The notes beneath the pieces are model-generated. The model had not been told where the DNA came from. It saw only the letters and a program-made list of their open reading frames with translations, and did not search any database. The translations under genes and the position numbers were made by a program. Below are positions 1-12,894 of a stretch of 64,000 nt of DNA, one piece after another. The stretch lies in the NCBI GenBank assembly GCA_030278955.1, contig JAOANR010000014.1:19842068-19906067 (forward strand). Direction: 5' to 3'. Source of the stretch: Hygrophila difformis (taxonomy: Eukaryota > Streptophyta > Magnoliopsida > Lamiales > Acanthaceae). The first letter of the stretch is position 1. Each line of letters begins with the position of its first letter.

Positions 1-740
1 ATGCCACCATCAAAACATTCATCATGATGTAGTGATGGTGCTTCTGAGTGTTGTCATTACCAATGCCGCCCATGTCCAAATGTTGTATTTCGATAATAGC
101 AAGAACGGTGAATTATTAAATATAATTTAATTGTTATAGAATAAATTATTATAATAAATTAATTTAATAAATTATTATAATAAATTAATAGAATAAATTA
201 TTATAATAAATTATTATAAACTAAATTATTATAAATTAAATTATTACAATAATTTAATAGAATAAATTAATAAATTATTAAATATAACTAATAATTATTA
301 ACTATTACTTATAATTATTATTTATAAATTATTAGCAAATATGATTAGTAAAAGGATAAGTACGGATTATTAATTATTAGTTATTAATAAATAATTTAAA
401 TAAATAATTGTTAGTACGCATTTATATTTTATTACTATTAATAATAATTTAAATAATATTATTAATAGTAATAGTATGTGTGTTAATTATTAATAGTAAT
501 AATAATAATATTAATAATAATAATAATAATAATATTAACTTATCATAATAAATTATTATAATAAATTAATAGATTAATTTAATAAATTAATATAAAATTA
601 TTATAATAAATTAATAAATTATTATAATTCAAATTATTATAATAAATTAAAATTATAAATATTTAAATTTTATCAGATTAATAAATCAATAGAATAAATT
701 CATACCTTAATATAATTTAATTTATAATTTATTACTTATA
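1..740. other. AT-rich low-complexity spacer
   Basis: From about position 110 the sequence is almost pure A/T, built of variants of AATAAATTATTATAAT and of (TAA)n/(TAT)n runs. I see no coding region. The first 110 bases are of normal composition and I do not recognise them. The left edge of MULE-1 probably lies at the end of this stretch, but no terminal inverted repeat could be matched to the right side. Confidence 0.7.
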
Positions 741-765
741 CAAACTCGACAGAGCAATTAAAAAC

Positions 766-1090
766 GGACCAAGGGACCGGACCAAGTATAAATCAAAGGA
801 CCAAATATAAATGAAAGGACCAAGCATTTCAAAACTGCTTTACTCGGAATATTAAATTAACGGTCGAAGCAGGTAAAGGTCCGGACCAAGTGAAAATGAG
901 CGGACCAAGCATTCCAACCGTCTGGATGTGCTTTACTCGGACTATTATATTAACGGTCGAAGCAATTAAATGGGCGGACCAAGTGAAAATGAGCGGACCA
1001 AGCAGTCTGGATGTGCTTTACTCGGACTATTTTATTAACGGTCGAAGCAATTAAATGGCCGGACCAAGGAATAACTGCCCGGACCAAATC
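766..1090. repeat. Left subterminal repeat array of MULE-1 (GGACCAAG motif)
   Basis: At least eight copies of GGACCAAG occur here (for example at 766 and 779), all in the same direction. They are embedded in an 85-93-bp tandem unit marked by TACTCGG at 841, 934 and 1019 and by ACGGTCGAAGCA after it. The inverse motif CTTGGTCC dominates at the right end of the element. Such arrays are typical of transposase-binding regions at DNA-transposon ends; that role is inferred. Confidence 0.75.
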
Positions 1091-2218
1091 GTGGCTTGTA
1101 CAGGAAACTGTACGGATTCAGTCTCTCCCCACTTTCCCCTTTCCCTTTCCCGCTCACGCTTCTTTCTTCCCCCCCCCCCCCCATCCGATCTTAGCGCTAT
1201 TGAATCCGGGCGAAGCTTTGCTTGTTCCGGACGAAGTTCTTCCGGCCATCCTCCGTTCACCCTTTCTCCGGCCATTTGTGTTAACTGTTGCGAAAATGGA
1301 GGATGCGAATGTGGGAGCAGTTTCGAGCGAAATGACATTGATTCCTTTGGACGATGCGTTCTTCGAAGGTTTGCCGGAACATGCCGCGCCGGAAACGTCG
1401 CCGCCACCGCCAGAAATTCCGGCCCCGTCCGGCCATGACCCAGTCCAGGTAAGTTTACAGTTTCGGGCATTCCAATTACGTTACTTTGTGATGCAATGCT
1501 TGGATTGAAATTTGTGCTTCATATTTGCCATGTTGGTTAATTTACAAGTTTTTTAAATGTCTATGCTGTTGGTGTTATATGGTATAACCGTTAGAGTATT
1601 TGTTGGATTGTATGCGTGAATTGTTGAATATGCCTATTAATTTGAATTCGTGTCTAAATTATTTGCTCATATGATTCTATGTTGGTAATAGATTTTTTAA
1701 ATTATGGTAAGTGTGATGGGGCACCAATTTTGTACTGAGTTCAGATTATTTAAATTGCGCGAATGATTACGGGGTCGAATTAGTATCGCGTAGTTGTTGG
1801 ATTCTTTATGGAGATTGTTGAAATTGTCTACTGTAGTGTATTGCATATATTGAATGTTGAATTTTAGATAATAGGTTGGTGAATGTGTAGCATTGGTCAT
1901 GTTGAATAGTAGTAAGTGGTATAATGTTGAAGTGCTAGGATGATGAACTGTTGAAGTAAATTTTGTACGACCTAAATGGTTCCACCTATTAATTGGAGGT
2001 TGCTGTTTATAATAATTTGGAAAAAATAGTTAAATTAATAGGGAGAATAATATATTAAATTATAATAGTAATAATAAATAAATAGATGATGTAGATTAAT
2101 AATATGTTGGAACTATACATAATTTATAATATCAAAAGTAATTCTAATTATAATATTAATATTAATACTAATAATAATAATAGCATTTTGTAATAATGAT
2201 AATTTATTTTATTAATAT

Positions 2219-3424
2219 ATTGGAAATATACATAATTCATAATATCAACATTATTATTATTTTCTAATTTAAAATAATTCTAGTTATAACTACATAATTC
2301 TAATTGTAATATAATTACAATAATAACTACAATACTAATTAGAATTATTTTTTAATAATATTATTACTTTTAATTTTAATATATTGTAGTTATAATAAAT
2401 AATTAATAATAATAATAATAACTACAATTCTAATCATAGTTACAATACTAATAATAATGATTAAAATAATTAGAATTATTTTTATAATATATCGCAAATA
2501 TACCTAATTTGTAATATCATTACTATTATTATTTTTTAAATTAAAATAATAATAATTATAACTACAACACTAATAATAATAATATCATTTTGTAATAATG
2601 ATAAACTATTTTATTAATATATTGGAAATATACATAATTCATAATATCAACATTATTATTATTTTCTAATTTAAAATAATTCTAGTTATAACTACATAAT
2701 TCTAATTGTAATATAATTACAATAATAACTACAATACTAACTAGAATTATTTTTTAATAATATTATTATTTTTAATTTTAATATATTGTAGTTATAATTA
2801 ATAATTAATATTAATAATAATAACTACCATTCTAATCATACTTACAGTACTAATAATAATGATTAAAATAATTAGAATTATTTTTATAATATATCGCAAA
2901 TATACCTAATTTGTAATATCAATACTATTATTATTTTTTAAATTAAAATAATAATAATTATAACTACAACACTAATAATAATAATATCATTTTGTAATAA
3001 TGATAATCTATTTTATTAATATATTGGAAATATACATAATTCATAATATCAACATTATTATTATTTTCTAATTTAAATTAATTCTAGTTATAACTACATA
3101 ATTCTAATTGTAATATAATTACAATAATAACTACAATACTAATTAGAATTATTTTTTAATAATATTATTATTTTTAATTTTAATATATTGTAGTTATAAT
3201 TAATAATTAATATTAATAATAATAACTACCATTCTAATCATACTTACAGTACTAATAATAATGATTAAAATAATTGGAATTACTTTAATAATATATCGGA
3301 AATATACCTTATGTGTAATATCAATACTATTATTATTTTTTAATTTAAAATAATTCTAATTATAACTACAATACTAATAATGATAATTGATTTTAATAAT
3401 ACCATGGAAATATACATAATTTAT
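2219..3424. repeat. 402-bp tandem repeat, three copies, in intron 1 of the Ulp1 gene
   Basis: The phrase ATTGGAAATATACATAATTC recurs at 2219, 2621 and 3023, giving a period of 402 bp. A degenerate fourth start lies near 3411. The unit is over 80% A/T and contains TAATAATAA runs. Copies 2 and 3 look nearly identical; copy 1 is slightly more diverged. The sequence from 1449 to 2218 is AT-rich intron with no coding signal. Confidence 0.88.
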
Positions 3425-6400
3425 TCAAGATTAACAATAGTCTTACTAAAATGCATCCTCTTAAAAATCGAAGGGGGACTTCTATTATAGACGGCCGGCT
3501 GCCCAGGGCAAGAGCCCGAAGCTGACCAATTACATCCGGCACATTAAAGCGATCACACTCATCTTGAGGGAGTTAGAGGTGGCAGCTCCCGATATGGTTG
3601 CAGAGTTGAGGGGGTCATGTTTCGGGTATATGTTTAGAGGAGTCGAGGGCTCGAGGCGGCCTGCATGGTCGGCCACTGTATGTTGCGCACAGGGCATGGC
3701 GGCACTCATGTCCTACGAGGTGGCATTCCGCCACTACGGGCCAGACGAGCCGTGGGGTGAGGACGATGCAGTATGGTTCCGCGTCTGCGGCCATTTTATT
3801 CGCTACAGTCGCGAGGAGCACGCGCTGGTGACAGGCCTCCGATATGGGCATTCTGACTTCGAGTTGTATTCTGCTGAGGATCCCCCAGCTGGCGGTGTGT
3901 ACGATAGATACCGTAGTCTCCTCCAGAGCGGATCGATGGACACGATCCGTGAGCATTACAAGGCGGGTGCTTTCTGACGGGCACCCGAGGACACACTGAA
4001 GGTTGCCTTGGTCCTATCCGGGTTTTACCTTGTTTTGGGACACGATGGCCACAGTCGGAGCCCTGAGCCATGGATGTGGCGCTTGGTGGAGGATAGAGCT
4101 GCCTGGAATGCATTCCCTTGGGGCCTTATGAGCTGGCAGGCGAGCCGGCAGTACATCCGGGACTACCCGACTGTGGGGGTGACTGACAGGGCGACCGTCC
4201 ACCTGTACGGCCACTCCCTCGCATTTATGGTACGCCGCACATTGCTCACAATTTCATTAATCCCGTACTATTTTCCACTCTACATTATTGCATTGCATAA
4301 CATTTTTTTGTGTGCTGCGCACTTACAGGTGTGGATGTGCGAGGCCATACCCGACATCGGCCAGTTCTATCTTTCCTCCACATCCGATGACCCAGCTTTC
4401 CAGCGCCCCAGGATGCTGCGCTGTGCTTACAAGAAGCGGACGACCGGGCCGGGTTGGCTGACGTTTTAGTTCGTTAAAGTCCTTTAACTTGAATTCACAT
4501 GTTTCCAACTTGCTATTCATGATTTGACGGTTCTCTGTTGCCTTGTAATAGCGAGTGTGTCATGAGAGACTAGTCCCCACACCGGAGGAGCTACAGGAGC
4601 CATACATGACGGGGATAGATGTGCCGACACCGGCGGGGCTGCGCTGGGCGAGGGCCCCTGCGCATCGGCCAAAGGGGCGGAAGAGGAGGATGACAGAGCA
4701 GGCCGACGACACGGAGGCCGATAGGACGGAGGGAGAGGGTGGGAGTGATGGAGGCCGACGGCAGCGCAGGCGCACACACAGTCAGCCGGCGGAGTCTAGA
4801 CGTGGCGACGGCGATGCACAGGAGCCGGTCGCCACGACCCCGGCGGCGACCGTACAGCCCGCAGCGGAGACAACTCCGGCCGGGCCGACTCAGTCCGCAT
4901 CGGCTAGGACTACGCCCCGGCGGCGGCAGCCCGCGGCCGAGAGGTTTGTGCCCGGGACGACGCAGGACGCATCCGAGCCGACTATGCCCGACCCGACACA
5001 TCCCGCATCGGAGACAGGGGTGCCCGAGTTCACACACTCTGCAGCGACGAGTATGGACCCTCGGCTGCTACAGCAGTTGGTGGATGGGGTCTGCGCAGCC
5101 GTGGAGGAGCGCGTGCTTGTGGGAGTGGTGGAGGTTGTCGCGGTGACGCAGTTTCAGTTGCGGAAAAAAATAGAAGAGTCGGAGGCACGCCTGAGGCAAG
5201 ACATCGCGAGCCTGAGGCGAGATATCGAGCGCCAGGCAGGTGCAGTTCGCGAGGTTGTGGCGGTCGAGATTAGAGCCGCGTTGCGCACTATTCTCCAGCA
5301 CCCTGCCGTACCGAGTCCGGGCGTGCGTCCAGGTGGTGCGACGGACCACTCGGTTGGTTCGGAGGGACATGCCACCACCCAGGCTGCCAGGGAGCGGGAG
5401 GAGCGGATGGCATCTATTGCACGGTTTTCCACCACTCACGCTCGAGTCCCTGAGACTGATTCTCAGTCGGTGGATGTGTCGAGCGAGGGGCGACCGTCAC
5501 AAGTTGGCGAGCAGCCTGCTCCCTCGGACACCATTTGCACGCCGTTGCCGGGTGCGACAAGAGGTATGCATGCGTTTCCCATCACTTCTTAATTAGTGTT
5601 ATGACCTCGTTTATCGTTTACCCGCATATTGCAGATATTGACGCACAGAGTTTGCGCACCGACAGCCCAGGTCGACCCTCTTCTCCAGTGCCTCCTGATG
5701 TTGCGTGCGCGGTTTCAGGTGAGAACCTCTGAATCTGTTGTCTGTCTCGTGTTATCTATGTTGTAAAATAGGCCACAAAAATTGACTGCATGAACTAAAC
5801 ATTGTGATTATTACCTTTACGATGACCATGGCAGGGATGGACGCGGAAGGCGACCGCGCGGACCCCGGCGAACGTGCGGCGGATGCAGACTGCAGCACGG
5901 GTTTTGATGTTGAGACTGGTACTAGGAATACAACAATTCTCTGTCAACACCTACTGGGATGTTCTATTTCTTTTATTTATGATGTCGTTGCATGAATTAT
6001 AGTGTTCTGACGTACTTTTTTCGCATCTATGACAGGGTACATACGCGAGGGGGCGGGACGGCGGCTCATTCGGCCCCGACGGACCCTGTGACGCCGATCC
6101 AAGGTTTGTTCAAATTTATGTACATTATGAGCCTTCACATAAATAACTTATTGGTATGAATTCTTGTAATTCCCTTGTTGCATGTAGCTCGGACGCCCAG
6201 GGGCCCTGACGTTATAGAGCCTGACGAGGACGGTGATCGAGTGGTGTTGGTGAGGAGCGCACAGGATCCAGACCCGGTCCCCTTCCGGACCAAAAGGAAC
6301 GGGCAGCTCGCACATCGGTGCCGCAGTCCATTCATGCGACTTACCAGGCCGCGGGCCAATAAGCGGATGGATGCGTTCAGGACATACTGCGAGAGCGGCG

Positions 6401-7163
6401 ATTACTTGTATGTTTATGCAATCCGGTAAGTCCAGCTATACAAATTTTATAAATCATTAGTAATAAAGTTGGCATGTCATTTGTGCACAGGCTTGACGTC
6501 GGTATCGATACCGCGGTTGGTCCCGATTGGTTTAAGGAATGGTGTACGGATGGATTATTTCTTCAAGACACCGTGAGTATAATTTTAAAAACTTCGATTA
6601 TGCGTTACATATATGTGTGTAAAGAAAACTAATTCTCTCTCTACATTGCAGCACATAGATGCATACTTGGGTATTTTGCAGTTCAAGCCCAAGGACGTGC
6701 AGTGCAGGCCACGAACGGAGGGGGGCCAATATGCCTTAATGCCCTGTAGATTCATGGTAAGTACGTATATTTCGTACGTTAATGTTTCGCAAGTCCCGGT
6801 GAATTAGTATGCATCTTATGTCGTGTTATAATTAATGAGAAAATGAGCAACTTCACTAAAATACGAAAACATAAAGGATACAACACCCGAAGGTTCTCTA
6901 TAGCGAAGGATAAACTTGTTCGAAACTGATAGATAAAGAACGAAAACAAGTCTTTCAAAAAATAATTTAATTTTCATTAACTTTAAAAGTATTAATTAAT
7001 TTTATTCTCCTCCTAATTTTTATTCGATTTAAAAAAACAAAGATGGTTTAGGCAGTTATATTTTTTCAGTTAAAAAAACAATTAATCCACATCATCGCTG
7101 ATTAATCGCTGACTAATTCCAACTCACCTTCCACGTCATCAATATCTATATTTAGAAAATAAA

Positions 7164-8016
7164 TCTAACTATTAATATAATAAAATCTTGAGAAAATCTC
7201 CATATATATTTTAAAAAGATATAAAAAAATTATTACACATAAAATATATAAATTAATTGAAACTATATAATATACATTATTTGTTTGTATATATATTTTA
7301 ATAAATATTATTAGAATATTATTAGATAAATTTAATTTAGGTTAACTTTATGTCTACAAGTATAATCCTATATCAACATAAGGAATATAATAACCTTATT
7401 TTAAATAAAAAAATACTTCATTAAAAATATATATTGAATAATCAAATTAAAAAATTTATTGAACTATAAAAATTTAATGAAATTTTAATTCTCATGTCTG
7501 TACAAGGCTTAATTTTAAAAATTTAATCACACAAATACAATTTGATAAACAAAAAAATATAAAAGAAAATGTAAGTATGTGTTTTTTAAATATAGAAAAT
7601 ATACTTATCATTTCAAATATTAAGAAATATAAAACTATATAATATAAATTATTTGATTGTATATATAATAATCTATATAATAAATCCTGAATACTTTTTG
7701 GCATGTATAGACCGTATTGTCCTTATTAAATATAACTGATTCTTTTTAATCTTTAGAGCTTTATCAGTAATTATACCACCATTTTATAATCAATGGCTAC
7801 AATTAATCCACATCACCGTCATCAATATCTATATTTATTTTATTGCATGTTTTATAATCAGATTGATACAGATTCTTATGTTTCCTATGCATATGTTATG
7901 AATTTAAAGTAAAGCAAACTTTATACACAAATAATAATAAGACCACAAATATTTGATTTTATTTGGGAAAAAATAAAGAAAAAACACCGCCCGCGAAGCG
8001 CGGGTAAAAAATCTAG
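7164..8016 (+). mobile_element. Non-autonomous Helitron (3' end clear, 5' end uncertain) in a Ulp1-gene intron
   Basis: The 3' end shows the Helitron signature: a GC-rich hairpin CCCGCG-AAG-CGCGGG at 7990-8004, eight A/T bases, then CTAG at 8013-8016 followed by T. Helitrons insert between A and T and start with TC. Two plausible 5' starts exist: ATCTAACTATTAATATAATA (TC at 7164) and ATCTATATAATAAATCC (TC at 7672). The second may mark a nested or shorter element. A segment beginning ATTAATCCACATCA is duplicated near 7082 and 7802. No Rep/helicase coding sequence is present. Confidence 0.75.
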
Positions 8017-8807
8017 TATTAATTGTAGTTGGACTCCGTGACACTAATTTTCATTTTACTCTCTTTTAAACAGACAGGACTTCTGCGAGACTGCTGGGAC
8101 GAGAAGTTGAAGCTGCCCATGTTTGATGACGGCATCATTGCCACGATGTCGCAGTACGTTGTTGGGGCACAACCCCAGTGGGGTTCCACTGCACATTGGG
8201 CGGAGTTGGACGAGGTTAGTACATCCTTTATTCACATATAGATCATGCCGATATCCTAGTTCTCATGTTTATCGGGGCTTGTGTTTGTATCAGATCATAT
8301 GCCCCTGGCACATACGTCAGCACTGGTTGATTGTACGGATCCGATTGGACACCCATACGATATATTTCCACGATTCTATATGTCATCCCAGTCATGCGTA
8401 CTCGCCTGAGAAGGAGGACATATTGAGCTCGCGTTTCGAGGACCTAGGTCGACTCCTTCGCATCTTCCCGGCATTGCTCGAGCATTCAGGATACTACCTG
8501 CACCGCCCCGATCTGCGCTCAGATCGCTGGTCCATCTCCCTGCCGTCCCCCCAGACCGTTTTCCATCAGCATGACGCCTCCTCATGCGGCGTTATTACTA
8601 TATTGACCGCGGCCGCGATCGTGTCGGGACGCTTCCCCGACACAAGCACCTTCCGCCTGGACAGCAAAGTAGCGAGAGAGACATAGGCATTCAGAGTATG
8701 GAAGTTCAGCCAGGACGTCAAAGGGGGACCTATTTACAGACTGCCCGACCCGCCCCCACCTACACAGTACTCGATTAAGCATGTCCATGAGTGACACCCC
8801 TTTCCAC

Positions 8808-8834
8808 CGTACATATATATATATATATATATGT
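8808..8834. repeat. (TA)n microsatellite downstream of the Ulp1 gene
   Basis: An uninterrupted TA run of about ten units lies just past the stop codon of the MULE-1 Ulp1 gene. The following stretch to 9200 is A/T-rich; AATAAAC near 8980 could serve as a poly(A) signal. No gene is seen there. Confidence 0.85.
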
Positions 8835-9202
8835 ATTTAGGGTGTACATATTGTTTCTTTCATATAGTAGAGCCAGTTTTTCTTCCTTTTATTGACGTAT
8901 GCAGTCTTTTCTTCCTTTGTTTACGTTTAGTATTTTAATTTATGCTAATATGATTATAAATATAATTATTTTATAATCATAATAAACATTAAAATTATTT
9001 TATAATTTTATAAAAAAAATTAATAAACACTATTGATTATTAAATATAAAATTATTAAATTTATTAAAAATTATCTGGATGTACCCTACGCCCTTTATTT
9101 TGAACCCTCATGCCTAAATCATTTGAACCATAAATGCTCAAACTCGCGCTTCCATGAGTATAACTCCACCATTTGAATCGTGTCCTTGTCTGCCACCACT
9201 GA

Positions 9203-10817
9203 GTTAGAAGTTGGAAACCTGGGCGGAGTTCTCCTTGGCTGACAGTTCCATACTAATGAGGTTATGGAATTAGAAATTATATTACGATTTATCTTAACTC
9301 TTCTTCCCAAGTGAGAGGCGTGCTGGCTGGCGCTATAATTGCAGGCGGACAGTTTGATAATACTTTTTAAGTAGGGTTCATGCTGATGCAATGGTTAAAC
9401 GGGTTTACCCCGTGCCTGGGGTATGGGTAATGATGCAGAGGGCGGCCCAAAGGATTTAGAAACGAACATGGTGGACATTTCTACCACTACAGGGCGGGCC
9501 ACGGGTGGGTGGATATATTTTGTATAGTGCAGCGACGGAGCCTTACACGGCAGTGCATGAGTCGAATACATGATGGGGCAGTGCGAACTATGCCAATCAG
9601 CATGAATCATCTAAAAGTTCTGCAAGAAAAGATCTCTTAAACGACAGGATGGCTTTTCCAAAAGCGACGCTGTGCCAAACCATATGCAGGTGGATCTTTA
9701 TCAAGGTAACTACGACGCTGAGTTGATATTGCGATCAATCCGCTGCACTCCTTTTCCTCTGCCACATCCCATTGTCAACTGAAAGGCGTAACGTAACAGC
9801 ACCACTCTGCAGGTAATTTACTGCTGACGATGCTGCTGCTCAATTGCATCCACTCTCTCCATTTGCCCTCATTGCATAAATCCACGATCGAATGGAAGAC
9901 TTCAGTTTACCATAAGTCAAACCTTGAAGGTGGACTTGGTTCATAACCGAATCATCCCTATCTTCCATGCTTCAGTCCAATAATGCTGGCTTAAAATTGT
10001 GCCCATCTTCCATGGGACGAATTTATGCCATCATTACTGGATTGAAGCATGGAAGATAGGGATGATTCAGTTATGAACCAAGTCCACCTTCAAGGTTCAA
10101 CTTATGGTAAACTGAAGTCTTCTATTCGATCCTGAGTTTATGCAATGAGGTCAAATGAAGAGAGTGGATGCAATTGAGCAGCAGCATTGTCAGCAGGAAG
10201 TTACCTGCAGAGTGGTTCTGTTACGTGACGCCTTTCAATGGACAATGGGAGGTGGCAGAGGAAAAGGATTGCAGCGGATTGATCGCAATATCAACTCAGC
10301 GTCGTAGTTACCTTGATAAAGATCCACCTGCATATGGTTTGGCACAGCGTCGCTTTTGGAAAAGCCATCCTGTCGTTTAAGAGATCTTTTCTTGCAGAAC
10401 TTTTAGATAATTCATGCTGATTGGGATAGTTCGCACTGCCCCATCATGTATTCGACTCATGCACTGTCGTGTAAGGCTCTGTCGCTGCACTATACAAAAT
10501 ATATCCACCCAACCGTGCCCCGCCCTGTAGTGGTAGAAATGTCCACCATGTTCGTTCCTAAATCCTTTGGGCCGCCCTCTGCATCATTACCCATACCCCA
10601 GGCGCGGGGTAAACCCGTTTCTTCAGCATTGCATCAGCATGAACCCTACTTAAAAGGTATTATCAAACTGTCGGCCTGCAATTATATCGCCAGCCAGCAC
10701 GCCTCTCAAATGGGAAGAAGAGTTCAGATAAATCGAAACATAATTCCTTTATTCCATAACCTCATTAGTATGGAAATGTCAGCCAAGGAGAATATATTTT
10801 AATTTCCAACTTCCATG
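9203..10817. repeat. Long palindrome a (arms about 0.8 kb)
   Basis: The left arm (about 9203-10003) is repeated in reverse complement at about 10015-10817. For example CTTCCATGCTTCAGTCCAAT at 9964 pairs with ATTGGATTGAAGCATGGAAG near 10037, and GAAGTTGGAAA near 9208 pairs with TTTCCAACTTC near 10802. The loop is only a few bases. The arms have diverged by scattered substitutions. Part of the arm (a GTGTAAGGCTC block and GTGGTAGAAATGTCCA) is shared with palindrome g. The open frames in the arms are not conserved between the two arms, so I call no gene. Confidence 0.9.
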
Positions 10818-10929
10818 TTGTGCCCCGTCTCAGCCATTTGCCAATCTTGGGTGGTTGCTATGGACTGTGATTATGTCTCAGCCAAGGGAACATTTCTGAA
10901 TGAGGCTGCCTTCAGGCAATCCGCTAACA

Positions 10930-11900
10930 ATCGGATACCGAGGAAGGTGAGGATGCGGTGTGGGACGACGTCCTTCGGCGTTCTGACTAAGGGGCATGGA
11001 GAATCGGGACGGCCACTGATGTACAATTACTCCTCGACGATCCAAAAATTCTTCAGCATTTCTTATGTCGAAAATGCTCAAACTCTGCCAACTTCAGGTA
11101 TGCATCCGACCATGCAGTTCGACGAGGTTTTGGGTACCTGCTTCGCACTCACGCTACTTGGCATGTTTTCTCGCGTCGACGTCCGTATGGAGGAATATTG
11201 CAGCCGGTCGTCCTTAGCCCACTTTTCCATTAATCTGCATGGCCCGGAAGTTCTAGATTGCCCGATATGTTTTGATGAAATCTAGACAAACAAGCAACGT
11301 AGATAGCACCATTAAGCTCGGTTGCATATGGTGCAGTCGGCTGAGAGAGGTTGAACATAGGGAGAAAAAATACCAAGGGGTCGACATGATCTCAAGCATG
11401 GTGTCCAACTATACGACGTCTGCTACAAGCTTGATCATGTCGACCCCTTGGTATTTTTTCTCCCTGTGTTCAACCTCTCTCAGCCGACTGCACCATATGC
11501 AACCGAACTTAATGGTGCTATCTACGTTGCTTGTTTGTCTAGATTTCATCAGAACATATCGGGCAATCTAGAACTTCCGGGCCATGCAGATTAATGGAAA
11601 AGTGGGCTAAGGACGACCGGCTGCAATATTCCTCCATACGGACGTCGATGCGAGAAAACATGCCAAGCAGGGTGAGTGCGAGGTAGTTACCCAAAACCTC
11701 GTCGAAGATCATTGTCGCCTGCATACCTGAAGTTGGGAAAGAGTTTGAGCATTCGCGTCATAAGAATGCTGAGGATGTTCCGAATGGCCCAGGACTAATT
11801 GTCCATCAGTGGAGTACATCCTTATTCTTGTCCCCTCGTCCGAACGCCAAAGCATTTCACCCCGCACCGCAACCTCATCTGACTCGCCACCCGATCAGTG
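10930..11900. repeat. Long palindrome b (arms about 0.46 kb)
   Basis: Left arm 10930-11393 and right arm 11433-11900 are inverted copies; the core pair is CCAAGGGGTCGACATGATC (ending 11393) and its complement starting at 11433. The arm sequence is homologous to palindromes c and e (AATCGGATACCGAGGAAG block, CCACTTTTCCATTAATCTGC block). The plus-strand reading of the left arm ends in a peptide EVLDCPICFDEI followed by a stop. Confidence 0.9.
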
Positions 11901-11979
11901 TAGTATGAATTGTTGTTGATTTTCAGGTTGTGTTTGACATGCAACCATCACTCTCTGATGCCTTCAGGCAATTCGGTAA

Positions 11980-12745
11980 CAATCGGATACTGAGGAAGAG
12001 GAGGATGCGGTGTGGGACGACGTCATTCGGCGTTCCGACTAAGGGCCACGGAGAATCGGGAGGACCGCTGATGCACAATTACTCCTCAACCGTCCAAAAC
12101 TTCTTCAGCATTTGTTATTTCGAAAATGCTCGAACTCTGCCAACTTCAGGTATGCATACGACCACCCTGTTCGGCGAGGTTATGGGCAACTGCTTCGCTC
12201 GCACGCTCCTTCGCATATTTTCTCTCGTCGAGCTGCGTATGGAGAAATATGGTAACCGGCCGTCCTTTGGCCACTTTTCCATTAATCTGCGTGGCCGGTA
12301 AGTTTTGGATTGCCCAATATGTTTCGATGAAATCTAGACAATTGGACATTCAGTTGCCTGCTTTCGAATGTACAGTTTGTCTGGATTTCATCAAAACATA
12401 TGGGGCAATCCAAAACTTACCGGCCATGCAAATTAATGGAAAAGTGGGCAAAGGACGGCCGACTACCATATTTCTCTATACGACGTCTCGACGATAGAAA
12501 ACATGCCAAAGAGCGTGAGAGCGAAGCAGTTACCCAAAATCTCGCCGATAAGCATGGTCGCATACATACCTGAAGTTGGAAAAGAATTCGAGCATCCGCG
12601 TCATAAGAAAGCTGAAGATGTTTCAGAACAGCCCAGGACTAATTGTCAAACAGTGGACTACATCCTTATCCTTGTCCCTTCGTCCGAACGCCAAAGTATT
12701 TCACCCCGCACCGCAACCTCATCTGACTCGCCACCCGATCGTTGA
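11980..12745. repeat. Long palindrome c (arms about 0.36 kb)
   Basis: Left arm 11980-12340 and right arm 12377-12745 are inverted copies around TGTCTAGATTTCATC-type sequence at the centre. It is homologous to palindromes b and e. With palindrome d it forms a unit that is tandemly repeated as e plus f. Confidence 0.9.
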
Positions 12746-12894
12746 AACTTCATCAACTGGACTCGCGCCGCAACGTTACCAATTGGTCTCGCGACGCAAA
12801 TGACGGATGGGTTATTTCCGTACAGTTGGTCTCGTGCTCGCGGCAAGTGTTACCTTCTCGAACATGTCTGGGTATGATGCTGCACTATTCGATC

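Larger units (their letters stand above)
1296..8686 (+). pseudogene. DUF1985-Ulp1 (C48 SUMO-protease family) gene carried by MULE-1, one in-frame stop
   Basis: Predicted exons are 1296-1448, 3507-4229, 4329-4462, about 4569-5563, 5635-5718, 5835-5918, 6036-6103, 6188-6425, 6491-6572, 6652-6756, 8074-8214 and 8294-8686, all with GT-AG borders. Exon 2 encodes the DUF1985-like region (a SCFGYMFRG block, then ALVTGLRYG). Exon 4 encodes an Ala/Pro/Thr-rich degenerate repeat and a coiled coil (near KKIEESEARLRQDIASLRR). The last two exons encode the peptidase: His in QHWLIV, Asp in YFHDS, Gln and Cys in FHQHDASSCGV. Family members remove SUMO or related modifiers; the substrate here is unknown. TGA at 3975-3977 interrupts the DUF1985-like region, and no intron can remove it. 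The reading phase across exons 5-7 could not be fully reconciled. The large first intron holds a 402-bp tandem repeat, and the intron at 6757-8073 holds a Helitron end. The coding exons are GC-rich against AT-rich introns. The start was chosen at the first ATG of an open exon that ends in a strong GTAAGT donor. Confidence 0.72.

Noticed and set aside
1051..1470. Antisense open frame over the first exon of the MULE-1 Ulp1 gene
   Set aside because: It is the shadow of a GC-rich exon and pyrimidine-rich leader; no domain, and the sense exon has a clear splice donor.
3950..4010. A mini-intron that would remove the TGA at 3975-3977
   Set aside because: Only about 20 bases between a possible GT and AG are available, far below plant intron size.
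10815..11285. 156-codon plus-strand frame in palindrome b
   Set aside because: Its counterpart in the other arm and in palindromes c and e is frameshifted, so it is not maintained as a gene. Only a short CPxC motif is kept.
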